A DNA stretch of 64,000 bases. Origin: CAMDMI01 sp036759185. Its GTDB lineage: Bacteria; Bacteroidota; Bacteroidia; Cytophagales; Flexibacteraceae. The notes under the pieces were generated by a model, which saw only the letters and a program-made list of their open reading frames with translations, made no database searches and was not told the DNA's origin. Both the position numbers and the translations under genes were made by a program. The stretch lies in assembly GCA_036759185.1 (NCBI GenBank), contig DAIOVD010000001.1, positions 17,127-81,126 on the forward strand, written 5' to 3'. The first letter of the stretch is position 1, and each line of letters starts with the position of its first letter. Below, piece by piece: positions 52,549-61,194 of this stretch.

Positions 52549-52803
52549 TTATTTGTTCATGATCAGGAAGCAGATTACAGCTGCGAACAGAGCCACACCT
52601 TCAATCAAGGCAGCGGCTACGATCATGGCACCCTGGATTTTTCCGGAAGCCTCAGGCTGACGGGCAATGCCTTCTACAGCAGAACCACCGATTTTACCGA
52701 TACCAAGTCCTGCACCTAACGTAACAAGACCAGCACCGATACCTGCGCCCATAACGTCGAAACGGGCTACTTCCATTAACAAAGCGAAAATTGTGCTAAG
52801 CAT
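52549..52803 (-). CDS. atpE: F1F0 ATP synthase subunit c
   Basis: An 84-residue hairpin of two membrane helices joined by the polar loop GIARQPEASGKIQ. The ion-binding carboxylate is Glu68 in ALIEGVALFA. A Gly rather than Ser or Thr follows the Glu, and the Gln seen in sodium-binding c subunits is missing, so the enzyme is expected to use protons. It is 35 bases after atpB, the usual place. Confidence 0.96.
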   Translation of the reverse strand: MLSTIFALLMEVARFDVMGAGIGAGLVTLGAGLGIGKIGGSAVEGIARQPEASGKIQGAMIVAAALIEGVALFAAVICFLIMNK

Positions 52804-52838
52804 GATTATATAGTTAAAACTGAAATTGAAAAAAAATC

Positions 52839-53945
52839 TTAATGGTGATCGTCATGATGTTCGTGCTCTGCCACTGCCTGACCGAAGTACATCGCAGAAA
52901 GCAAGGTAAAAACATAGGCCTGCAGGATCGCTACGAAAAGCTCCAGCAAACTCATAACGGTTGAAAACAAGGTAGAAGCAAACCCAACCACCACACTTTC
53001 AAAAATGAAGGTGAGGCCAAGAAGGCTCAGGATGATAACGTGACCTGCTGTGATGTTCGCAAAAAGTCGGACCATCAGTGAAAACGGCTTGGAAAGAATC
53101 CCCACCAGTTCCACCGGAAGCATAATCGGACGGAGCCACATCGGAATTCCGGGAGTCCACAAAATGTGCATCCAGTAATCTTTATTGGCTGAAAAATTCG
53201 TGATGATCAAGGTAAAAACGGCCAGACTGAACGTCACCGCTATGTTTCCTGTCAGGTTGGCTCCTCCCGGGACAAGTCCCAACAGATTATTAAACCAAAT
53301 GAAAAAGAAAACCGTCAATAAATACGGAAGGAACTTTTCAGATTTTTTACCAATGTTCGGAACAGCAATTTCGTCCCGGATGAAAACGATGATTGGTTCA
53401 AAGAACGACTGAATGCCGGACGGAGCTGCTCCTTTTCTTTTCTTATAACCGGAGGCAACTGAGAAGAAAACCAGAAACAATATGGCGACACTCAGAAAGA
53501 GAGAAGCGATGTTTTTGGTAATGGAAATATTGTAGACTTTGACAGCACCCGGATTGGCATGACCATGGGCTGAAGGCATAAATCCAAACATTTCCCGGTT
53601 CGGATCTGTTGATACGATTTTACCATGATGGTCTGTTGTATAGCCAGCATACTGAACCATATCATGGCTGCCATGCGGTGTTTTCAGGTTAGAAAACGAG
53701 AACATTTCCAGGCCACGATCTGCCGAATACAGAATCACAGGAAGATTAATACTCAGATCGGTGTGGCCAATGGTAGCGAAGTGCCACTCATGTGCATCTC
53801 CAATGTGATGAAAAATCATCGTGGAGATATCGAATTTATTTTCTGTATGCTCGGCATCTTCCGATGCTTTTGCTGCAAAACCAAGACTAACCGTCAAAAA
53901 TAAAAAAATCTGTAAAAACTTGGTTCTGAATTTGTTACTCATCAT
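52839..53945 (-). CDS. atpB: F1F0 ATP synthase subunit a with exported N-terminal extension
   Basis: A 368-residue subunit a, about 110 longer than E. coli's. The extension starts with a signal-like helix (FLQIFLFLTVSLGFAAKA) and has a histidine-rich region of about 110 residues before the first canonical membrane helix. The half-channel motif SLMVRLFANITAGH has the essential Arg, and the C-terminus is His-rich (HEHHDDHH). Long, periplasmic N-terminal extensions are normal in this phylum. Its start overlaps the preceding gene by four bases. Confidence 0.95.
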   Translation of the reverse strand: MMSNKFRTKFLQIFLFLTVSLGFAAKASEDAEHTENKFDISTMIFHHIGDAHEWHFATIGHTDLSINLPVILYSADRGLEMFSFSNLKTPHGSHDMVQYAGYTTDHHGKIVSTDPNREMFGFMPSAHGHANPGAVKVYNISITKNIASLFLSVAILFLVFFSVASGYKKRKGAAPSGIQSFFEPIIVFIRDEIAVPNIGKKSEKFLPYLLTVFFFIWFNNLLGLVPGGANLTGNIAVTFSLAVFTLIITNFSANKDYWMHILWTPGIPMWLRPIMLPVELVGILSKPFSLMVRLFANITAGHVIILSLLGLTFIFESVVVGFASTLFSTVMSLLELFVAILQAYVFTLLSAMYFGQAVAEHEHHDDHH

Positions 53946-54325
53946 TCGGACTGGTTTTCTCTCGAATCGGGCCGCAATATAGAGAGAAACCTTCTGATTT
54001 CCAGAAATTCAAAAATCAAATACAAAATAACAAAGACGAGCGCCCCTTCATTCTGCGGACCGAAGTGCTTCAGTAAATACACGAGCAGAAGGGTAAGCGC
54101 TGCCAGCATTTTTACCACCATCGATAAAATAAAGATCATCAGAGGTGGCTGGTCAATCACTTTTAAAAACCACAAAGACAAAAAATAGGACACGATAAAA
54201 ATCAAGGCAAGACCCGGCACAAAAAACTGCTGGGCCACTTCACCATAAACCTGGGTCGACGGATTCGTTTTCAGAAAACTGGAAATTCCAAATAAGATGA
54301 GCGATAAGGCCAGTAAGTTTCGCAT
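53942..54325 (-). CDS. AtpI-like small membrane protein of the ATP synthase operon
   Basis: A 127-residue protein with four predicted membrane helices (about 2-19, 34-53, 61-83, 92-110) and a basic-acidic tail. It resembles ATP synthase protein I in size, topology and place (directly before atpB), although sequence motifs are poor. AtpI helps c-ring assembly or ion supply. The four-base overlap with atpB supports coupling. It is the first gene of the operon; no promoter core was recognised upstream. Confidence 0.7.
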   Translation of the reverse strand: MRNLLALSLILFGISSFLKTNPSTQVYGEVAQQFFVPGLALIFIVSYFLSLWFLKVIDQPPLMIFILSMVVKMLAALTLLLVYLLKHFGPQNEGALVFVILYLIFEFLEIRRFLSILRPDSRENQSE

Positions 54326-54395
54326 TGCTCGAACAGTTGGTTAAAAGGGCGGTACCTGATTATGGAGAATTGGTATTAATGGGCCGGACATGAAA

Positions 54396-54419
54396 AAGCC
54401 CCGACTGGTATCAGGGCTT
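54396..54419 (-). terminator. Terminator of gyrB
   Basis: On the minus strand AAGCCCTGA and TCGGGGCTT form a nine-base stem with one G-U pair and a six-base loop, followed by TTTC. It is 22 bases after the gyrB stop. Confidence 0.75.
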
Positions 54420-54440
54420 CTCCGGTTGGATGATGGTATA

Positions 54441-56387
54441 TTAAATGTCAATACGGGCGTACTTGGCATTTTTCTCAATGAATTCCCGTCTTGGGGCAAC
54501 CTCATCGCCCATCAGCATAGAAAACAAATGGTCTGCTTCTGCTGCGGATTCGATGGTTACGATTTTCAGTGTTCTCTTATCCGGATTCATTGTAGTTTCC
54601 CACAACTGCTCAGGATTCATCTCACCAAGACCTTTGTATCGCTGTATGTTCACCGAATCTTCTTTCCCGTCTTTGGCAATTTCCTTTACGGCCCTTTCTC
54701 TTTGTTCTTCTGTCCAGCAGTAACGCTCTTCTTTCCCCTTTTTCACCAGGTACAAAGGCGGCTGGGCAATGTAGACATAACCGTTGTCGATCAGGTCTTT
54801 CATATAACGAAAGAAGAAGGTCAGAATCAGTGTACGGATGTGACTTCCATCGACGTCGGCATCGGTCATGATGATCACTTTATGGTACCGAAGCTTCACC
54901 ATGTTTAGTGCCTTTTCGTCTTCGGGTGTTCCAAACGTAACTCCCAAAGCGGTGATCATGTTCCGGATTTCTTCGTTGTCGTAAATCTTGTGTTCCTGTG
55001 CTTTTTCCACATTCAGGATTTTACCCCGTAGAGGAAGGATCGCCTGAAATGCACGGTTCCGACCTTGTTTGGCCGATCCACCTGCGGAGTCCCCTTCGAC
55101 CAGATACAGTTCACATGCTTCCGGATCATTATCCGAACAGTCAGCCAGTTTACCTGGCAGTCCTGAACCTGACAGAACGTTCTTTCTTTGCACCATTTCC
55201 CTTGCTTTCCGGGCAGCAATACGGGCTTTCGCTGCGAGGATAACTTTGGAAACAATGGTTTTGGCTTCTCTTGGATGTTCTTCCAGATAGGTTGATAGAA
55301 TATCGGCCACGCAAGTTTCGACGGCACCCATTACATCACTGTTGCCCAGTTTTGTTTTGGTCTGGCCTTCGAACTGAGGCTCCTGCACTTTCACCGAAAT
55401 AACGGCGGTCAATCCTTCCCGGAAATCATCCCCGGAAATCTCGATTTTTTCTTTATCCAGAATGCCGGATTTATCGGCATAGTTTTTCAGAGTTCTGGTC
55501 AACGCCCTTCTGAAACCGGAAACGTGTGTTCCGCCTTCGATGGTATTAATGTTGTTGACATAAGAGAACACGTTTTCATTGTAGCTGTTGTTGTAGGTCA
55601 TCGCTACTTCAACCGGAATACCGCCCTTGTCGCCTTCCATATAAATAGGCTCCGGTAACAATTGCTCCCGGCTGGAATCGAGGTAAGCCACAAATTCCGC
55701 CAGTCCACCTTCTGAATGAAATTCTTCTGTTACTGAATTGCCATCGGCATCCAGCTCCCGGAGATCGGTCAGGTGAATGCGGATCCCTCTGTTGAGGTAC
55801 GACAATTCACGCATCCGGTTGGCTACGGTTTCGTACTTATATTCGTGAACAGTGAAAATGGTATCGTCCGGAAGGAACTTTACTGTGGTACCGGTCCGGG
55901 TACTTTCACCAACTACCTTAACAGGATAAAGGGGAGCACCTTTTGAATATTCCTGTTTGAACATTTTACCATCCCGCTCCACGGTTACTTCAAGGTGAGA
56001 GCTCAATGCATTTACGCAGGAAACCCCAACGCCGTGCAAACCACCGGAAACCTTGTACGTGTCTTTGTCAAATTTACCACCGGCGTGAAGAACCGTCATT
56101 ACCACTTCCAGGGCAGAGCGGCCTTCTTTGGTGTGCATTCCGGTTGGAATTCCCCTGCCGTTATCCGATACGGTTACCGAATTATCGGTATTGATGTGCA
56201 CAATGATGTCGGTGCAATACCCCGCCATTGCTTCATCAATCGAGTTATCCACTACCTCCCAGATGAGGTGATGCAGCCCTTTGAATCCGATATCACCGAT
56301 ATACATTGCCGGACGTTTCCGAACGGCTTCCAGGCCTTCGAGTACCTGGATATTATCTGCCGAATAATTGTCTCTTAATTCTGCCAC
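54441..56387 (-). CDS. gyrB: DNA gyrase subunit B
   Basis: A 648-residue type IIA topoisomerase subunit, the normal length for the phylum. The GHKL ATPase has EVVDNSIDEAMAGY, DNGRGIP and the GGLHGVG lid; the TOPRIM has YLVEGDSAGGSAKQGR with MTDADVDGSHIR; and the C-terminus ends in NAKYARIDI. The features favour GyrB over ParE (FEGQTKTKLGNS, PLRGKILNVEKA). The start is taken as GTG at 56385-56387, giving AELRDNYSADNIQVLEG; the frame is open to 56432 but the extra residues are not family-like. Confidence 0.95.
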   Translation of the reverse strand: MAELRDNYSADNIQVLEGLEAVRKRPAMYIGDIGFKGLHHLIWEVVDNSIDEAMAGYCTDIIVHINTDNSVTVSDNGRGIPTGMHTKEGRSALEVVMTVLHAGGKFDKDTYKVSGGLHGVGVSCVNALSSHLEVTVERDGKMFKQEYSKGAPLYPVKVVGESTRTGTTVKFLPDDTIFTVHEYKYETVANRMRELSYLNRGIRIHLTDLRELDADGNSVTEEFHSEGGLAEFVAYLDSSREQLLPEPIYMEGDKGGIPVEVAMTYNNSYNENVFSYVNNINTIEGGTHVSGFRRALTRTLKNYADKSGILDKEKIEISGDDFREGLTAVISVKVQEPQFEGQTKTKLGNSDVMGAVETCVADILSTYLEEHPREAKTIVSKVILAAKARIAARKAREMVQRKNVLSGSGLPGKLADCSDNDPEACELYLVEGDSAGGSAKQGRNRAFQAILPLRGKILNVEKAQEHKIYDNEEIRNMITALGVTFGTPEDEKALNMVKLRYHKVIIMTDADVDGSHIRTLILTFFFRYMKDLIDNGYVYIAQPPLYLVKKGKEERYCWTEEQRERAVKEIAKDGKEDSVNIQRYKGLGEMNPEQLWETTMNPDKRTLKIVTIESAAEADHLFSMLMGDEVAPRREFIEKNAKYARIDI

Positions 56388-56421
56388 GTTTGCGTTTGTC
56401 TCAAAAATATTTTTGGGAAGG

Positions 56422-56448
56422 CAAAAGTACAATAAACTGCGATAGCAA
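56422..56448 (-). promoter_or_regulatory. Promoter candidate for gyrB
   Basis: On the minus strand TTG (56448-56446) and TACTTTTG (56429-56422) are separated by 16 bases. The core is an exact TAnnTTTG match; the spacing is slightly short. It lies 34 bases before the GTG start. Confidence 0.42.
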
Positions 56449-56481
56449 TTTCTTCTCTTTTACCTTCCGGAATCAGAATCG

Positions 56482-57360
56482 TTAATGGTTGATCCAGGTG
56501 AGGGAAATCTCGGGGAAAAAGCGGATCAGAATGCCGTCGTCCAGCACATACCGGAAAGCGAACATAAACAATACGAGTGCTATCACATAACCCCATTTCA
56601 CAGAAATACCCTTTTCAAATTTGAAGATTGACACTTCATAAAAGAATCGCTGAGCGATGTAAACGGGCACCACAGAGGTAAACATCATCAGAAAAATCAA
56701 GGCCTCATTGTACGTAATACGGGGAGTTTTGAGCGCAATAAGGGTAAGGCTTCCAACAAACCATGGAATGAACACAACGGCTGTGATGAAACGATTCCGT
56801 TTGTGATTGACCAGAATGGATTGAGAAATGGCCATCTGAAGGAAGAATTTCACTGAAAGAAATCCAACCAGGAACATGCAAATAATGGCCCCAATGGCGA
56901 TAAAATACTCGATCTCGACCGGAATGGCCGCCCAGTTCGATGCATGACGAAAGCCTGAGCGTGAAATCACTCCTGAAACATAAGCACCAAAAAACAAATT
57001 AAAACCATGGTGATATCCCCACAGAAAAAACAGACGCATCCAGTTTTTGGTCTTCCGGAAAACAAAAAACAACCGAAGACTGAGAATCCCGATAAAGGCA
57101 CAGACAACAGGGCCTGAGGCAAATGTAAAAATCACATTGGGCTGATTCCACCACCAAAGCGGAATATTGAATGTGGTTTTCCAGTAGTGAATTTCTGTCG
57201 GGATCTGGAATGAGGCAGCAATACAGGCCGTCACTGTCATGTAGGCAAGATTGTACACCAGATAGCACCCCACAAACATGCAGTAGGAGTAAATGGATAA
57301 CATGACCAGTTTGGAATTGTCTGTTTGCTGAACGGCTAATTCAGGGGTATGTTGCTTCAC
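56482..57360 (-). CDS. Polytopic membrane protein of unknown function
   Basis: A 292-residue protein with seven or eight predicted membrane helices. A conserved-looking WGYHHGFNLFFGAYVSG string sits in the loop after the third helix and could hold metal-binding histidines. No family is recognised. The start codon is GTG (57358-57360). It lies 95 bases upstream of gyrB on the same strand, with its own promoter candidate at 57415-57446. Confidence 0.7.
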   Translation of the reverse strand: MKQHTPELAVQQTDNSKLVMLSIYSYCMFVGCYLVYNLAYMTVTACIAASFQIPTEIHYWKTTFNIPLWWWNQPNVIFTFASGPVVCAFIGILSLRLFFVFRKTKNWMRLFFLWGYHHGFNLFFGAYVSGVISRSGFRHASNWAAIPVEIEYFIAIGAIICMFLVGFLSVKFFLQMAISQSILVNHKRNRFITAVVFIPWFVGSLTLIALKTPRITYNEALIFLMMFTSVVPVYIAQRFFYEVSIFKFEKGISVKWGYVIALVLFMFAFRYVLDDGILIRFFPEISLTWINH

Positions 57361-57414
57361 GTTATTTGGAATGGTATGAAAGAGGTAATTGGAGATTCAA
57401 ATACAAAGAGGCTG

Positions 57415-57446
57415 CAAAATTAATGGGATAATATGTTCTCCCGCAA
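57415..57446 (-). promoter_or_regulatory. Promoter candidate for the membrane protein gene
   Basis: On the minus strand TTG (57446-57444) and TAATTTTG (57422-57415) are separated by 21 bases, an exact core match with normal spacing, 54 bases before the GTG start. Confidence 0.5.
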
Positions 57447-57550
57447 CTTTCCGTATTTCCGGGTGCCCCAGATGCAAACCAATTCTGTCTGAACGCCGCA
57501 GGTATCCAACAAAGTGAAAGCATGGTTTTCTTCTTTGATTGTGCTTGCTA

Positions 57551-57847
57551 TTAACCTTTTGCAAAGCTCCATTCCATTCTAAATAGTCTTTGATCAGGAC
57601 ATTTACGCCATTCCGGCACGAGGTCAATTGTCCACCAATTGTCGGGCTCTGCAAACCAATTATTCGATGGAAATCCTTTTCCCTTCTTCAAAAATTCTTT
57701 TTCCGGCGCAGCCAACAAACCAATATTCTCCCTGGAAAATGGAGTACGCATCGACCATCCGAGCTGAATAATTGATTGTTCCGGATTCCTTCCCTCAGGT
57801 GAAGCCGTTGCCGGAAACCGAATCGGTGGCATATTTGCACATTCCAT
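57551..57847 (-). CDS. Possible small protein of unknown function
   Basis: An open frame of 98 codons from an ATG at 57845-57847. The product (for example FAEPDNWWTIDLVPEW near the end) has a protein-like composition with several tryptophans, more so than the other frames here. No signal peptide or family is seen. It would be divergent from the sugar isomerase gene with only 15 bases between the starts. It may be a remnant of a longer gene or a chance frame. The rest of 57361-57862 holds a promoter candidate and nothing else recognised. Confidence 0.35.
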   Translation of the reverse strand: MECANMPPIRFPATASPEGRNPEQSIIQLGWSMRTPFSRENIGLLAAPEKEFLKKGKGFPSNNWFAEPDNWWTIDLVPEWRKCPDQRLFRMEWSFAKG

Positions 57848-57862
57848 CGTTTCAGACTTTCC

Positions 57863-58921
57863 ATGAAAACCATTAAAGGTCCCGCTATTTTTCTGGCTCA
57901 GTTTATGGGCGACGAAAGCCCCTTCCACAACCTGGACTCGGCCTGCCACTACATGGCCTCCCTTGGGTACAAAGGGGTGCAGATTCCAAGCTGGGACAGT
58001 CGCTGTGTGGATCTGAAAAAACTTGCCACCAGCCGGGATTATGCCGATGAAATTTTGGGCACCGTCCGTTCACATGGACTCGAGATCACCGAACTGTCGA
58101 CCCATTTGCAGGGACAGTTATTGGCGGTACACCCGGCCTACGATGCGCAGTTTGATGGATTTGCTCCGGCTGAAGTGCATGGAAATCCCAAAGCCCGGCA
58201 ACAATGGGCCGAAGAGCAGGTGCGGCTTGCAATTCAGGCCAGCCGGAATCTGGGTATTGACCGGCATGCTACTTTTTCCGGTTCCCTGCTCTGGCCCTAT
58301 CTTTACCCCTGGCCCCAACGGCCCGAAGGACTGATCGATACCGGCTTTCAGGAACTGGCCCAGCGGTGGACTCCCCTGCTCAACGTGGCCGATGAATTCG
58401 GAGTGGACCTTTGCTACGAATTGCATCCGGGCGAAGACCTTCATGACGGAGTCACATTCGAGCGTTTTTTGGCACTCACCGGCCATCATTCCCGGGCCAA
58501 TATTCTATACGACCCCTCCCATTTTGTGTTGCAATGTCTTGATTACGTGTCCTTCATCGAGCACTACCACGAACGCATCCGGATGTTTCATGTGAAGGAT
58601 GCCGAATTCAACCCCAACGGAAAGGCGGGCGTCTACGGCAGTTTTTCTTCCTGGGTGGACCGGCCGGGACGATTCCGGAGTCTGGGCGACGGGCAGATCA
58701 ATTTTAAACGGATCTTCTCTTTGCTTTCGCAGTACGATTTCGATGGCTGGGCCGTGGTGGAATGGGAATGCGCCCTCAAAGATCCGGAACAGGGAGCACG
58801 GGAAGGAGCCGCGTTTGTGAAGGACCACATCATAGAAGTGACCCGCAAAGCCTTCGACGATTTTGCCGGCCAGACCGACCCGCAGCAGGACCAGAAAAAC
58901 AAAAACCTGCTTGGGATTTGA
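57863..58921 (+). CDS. Sugar phosphate isomerase/epimerase-like TIM-barrel protein
   Basis: A 352-residue protein of the xylose-isomerase-like (AP_endonuc_2) barrel superfamily. Likely metal ligands are Glu in CYELHPGED, Asp in LYDPSHF, His in MFHVKDAEF and Glu in VVEWEC. The family isomerises or epimerises sugars, inositols or keto-sugars. It starts a two-gene unit with a DUF1080 protein, 48 bases before it; the pair is often found in sugar degradation clusters. The genes are clearly GC-richer than their neighbours (38 G/C of 60 at 58741-58800). Confidence 0.88.
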   Translation: MKTIKGPAIFLAQFMGDESPFHNLDSACHYMASLGYKGVQIPSWDSRCVDLKKLATSRDYADEILGTVRSHGLEITELSTHLQGQLLAVHPAYDAQFDGFAPAEVHGNPKARQQWAEEQVRLAIQASRNLGIDRHATFSGSLLWPYLYPWPQRPEGLIDTGFQELAQRWTPLLNVADEFGVDLCYELHPGEDLHDGVTFERFLALTGHHSRANILYDPSHFVLQCLDYVSFIEHYHERIRMFHVKDAEFNPNGKAGVYGSFSSWVDRPGRFRSLGDGQINFKRIFSLLSQYDFDGWAVVEWECALKDPEQGAREGAAFVKDHIIEVTRKAFDDFAGQTDPQQDQKNKNLLGI

Positions 58922-58969
58922 TGATCATCCCTTTTCTTTGAACGATTCCATAACTGACACATCCAAACT

Positions 58970-59665
58970 ATGAATCTTTACGCCAGTCTCGCTCTGTTTT
59001 CACTGCTGCTGCTTCCCGGAAAAGAGGAGCCCAACAAACTGACCGCCAAAGAAAAAAAAGAGGGCTGGCAGCTGCTCTTCGATGGATCGACGACCAAAGG
59101 ATGGCACCTTTTTCAGAAACCGGGCGTGATGAAACCCCAGTGGAAAGTGGAAGACGGAACCCTGATGCTCTCCGAACGAGGCGGTGGTGATATTGTGACC
59201 GACGAGACCTGGGATAACTTTGAATTCAGTGTGGACTGGAAGATTTCGGAGAAAGGAAACAGTGGTATTTTCTTCCTGGTTTCCGAAGATTCCACCTACG
59301 ATGCTGTCTGGAAAACCGGACCGGAAATGCAGATTCTGGACGATGAAGGGCACCCCGATGGAAAAACGATGAGTCACCGGGCCGGAGCCAATTACGACCT
59401 GGAAGAATCGAAACACCCGCTCGACAAAAAGCCCGGCGAATGGAACACCGCTGTATTAAAAGTGAAAGATGGACACGTGACCTACACCCTGAACGGACAT
59501 CTCACCGCCGAATATACCATCGGCAGCCCGGAATGGGAAGCGCAGTACCAGAAAAGCAAATTCAAAACCCTGCCCCAGTATGGCCGCATTAAGAAAGGCC
59601 ACATCGCCCTCCAGGACCACGGCGACAAGGTTTGGTTTCGGAATGTGAAGATCCGGAAAATTTAG
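58970..59665 (+). CDS. DUF1080 (3-keto-disaccharide hydrolase-like) exported protein
   Basis: A 231-residue protein with a short signal-like N-terminus (about residues 1-17) and one DUF1080 jelly roll: WQLLFDGSTTKGWHLF, KVEDGTLMLSERGGG, NFEFSVDWKISEKGNSGIFF and GHIALQDHGDKVWFRNVKIR at the end. The fold is concanavalin-like and several members cut 3-keto-glucosides. It follows the isomerase gene, so both probably work on one modified sugar. GC-rich like its partner. A scaffold gap begins eight bases after its stop. Confidence 0.88.
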   Translation: MNLYASLALFSLLLLPGKEEPNKLTAKEKKEGWQLLFDGSTTKGWHLFQKPGVMKPQWKVEDGTLMLSERGGGDIVTDETWDNFEFSVDWKISEKGNSGIFFLVSEDSTYDAVWKTGPEMQILDDEGHPDGKTMSHRAGANYDLEESKHPLDKKPGEWNTAVLKVKDGHVTYTLNGHLTAEYTIGSPEWEAQYQKSKFKTLPQYGRIKKGHIALQDHGDKVWFRNVKIRKI

Positions 59666-59673
59666 GTTAGTGG

Positions 59674-59773
59674 NNNNNNNNNNNNNNNNNNNNNNNNNNN
59701 NNNNNNNNNNNNNNNNNNNNNNNNNNNNNNNNNNNNNNNNNNNNNNNNNNNNNNNNNNNNNNNNNNNNNNNNN
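59674..59773. other. Scaffold gap (100 N)
   Basis: Exactly 100 unknown bases. It hides the end of the T9SS cargo gene on its right and whatever separates it from the DUF1080 gene. Confidence 0.98.
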
Positions 59774-61191
59774 TCCTTCAAAATCTTTCCGCTCCAGACA
59801 CGCTTTCCATCTTCGGCTTTCCAGATGTAAAGACCAGTTGGCAATTGCCAGACCGGAATGGCATCGTTGGGGTTAATGATGTATTCTTTTAGTAAATGCC
59901 CCTGAAGATTGTAGATGCCAAGCTTTGTTCGGCCTTTGATGCCCTGAAGATAAAAAAAGTTTTGGGCAGGATTGGGATAAGCCAGCAACTCCGGAAATTT
60001 TCCGGACGGGTTTTCTAAAGGAGGTTTCGTGGATAGTGGATTCACTGGGTAGCCGACATTGGATACTTTGATGAAATACATGTCGTCGCGGTTGGCGGTT
60101 AGATTTTTCTTATATCCAGCCAAAACAGCAGAACCAAGACCGTCATACGCAATACATGCAACTCCTATAGACGAGGATATAAAATCAGAAAGTAAAATTC
60201 TCCAACTCGTTACACTATCAGAGTTGTATTTAGAAAAATAATAATTGCCTGACAAGTAACCCTCTGATCTTGCATATCCACCATCCAAAGAGATGAGTGG
60301 TGGTCTACCGATCCAAGTACTTCTTTTCACCCACAAAGAGTCTCCTGTCAAGTCATATTTAATAATGGCGGTTTTGCCGCTTGTATGCCTTCCAAAACCA
60401 TAATGATATAAGGCACCGTGGCCAATTTGTATCTGGGCATCCTGGATTGCACCATTCTCATCAGTTTTAAACCAGGTTTTCTCGCTGACCTGAAAACCTG
60501 TACTATCTACTACGCAAGACCAAATCCGTTGACCAGCAGTGCCACTTAGCAAATAATTGCCATCCTTCATTTCCTCAATGTTGTTAAGGCTCGTGTAATC
60601 TGAATCGGTGTATCTGAAGCTAAAGTCCAATTGCCCGGTTGGGGTTATTTTTGCAAGAAAACCGTCTCGGAAATAACCAGGAAAAATACTATTAGCCTCT
60701 CCAACCACATAAGCTCCACCTTCTCTTGAAGGGATCACCTTTTTCATAAATGCGTCTTGCCATGTCAAGCCAATAAAAGGGTACATCCACAGAGTATTGC
60801 CTTGATAATCTGTTTTGTACACTCGCATATGAGAACCTAAGAGGGTGTCCTCGTCTATTGTAAATGCTGCTAATAATTCTTGATTATCTGTTTTTATAAG
60901 GCTATTTGGCGAGTTCATTGTGACCTTCATATTCTTAACCCAAATGGTATCTCCAAATTTGGAAAACCTAACCATGCCTAAACCAGAATGGCCTACTCCA
61001 TTTGTACCTCTGTAGCCCCACTTCCTAATTCTTGCCATTGCCAAATAAGAACTATCTTCCAGCTGAATTATTTGGTCAACGTAAGAATCCCGAATTCCCA
61101 TTTGGAATGTCTTTGACCATTCTATGGCCTGGCCCCAAACCGAGGGGCCAAGTCCACAAAATGCACAAAAAAGAAATAAGTATCTGCCCAC
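59774..61191 (-). CDS. T9SS-sorted secreted protein with type A C-terminal domain, 3' end in gap
   Basis: At least 472 residues. A signal peptide (about 1-20, ending VWGQ) is followed by a propeller-like region with repeated aromatic-glycine strands, and the C-terminal T9SS type A sorting domain (LLAYPNPAQNFFYL, LGIYNLQGHLLKEY, LPTGLYIWKAEDG). The last codons before the N run (WSGKILK) are where such domains end, so little is missing. The start is GTG at 61189-61191, three bases after the previous gene. The body probably lies outside the cell or on the surface; the substrate is unknown. Confidence 0.8.
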
Positions 61192-61194
61192 AGA

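Noticed and set aside
49809..54325. Sodium-driven ATP synthase
   Set aside because: The c subunit lacks the Gln and Ser/Thr that help bind sodium next to the essential Glu.
57590..57775. Plus-strand 61-codon frame opposite the possible small gene
   Set aside because: No signal, domain or ribosome site; the minus frame looks more like protein, though it too is weak.
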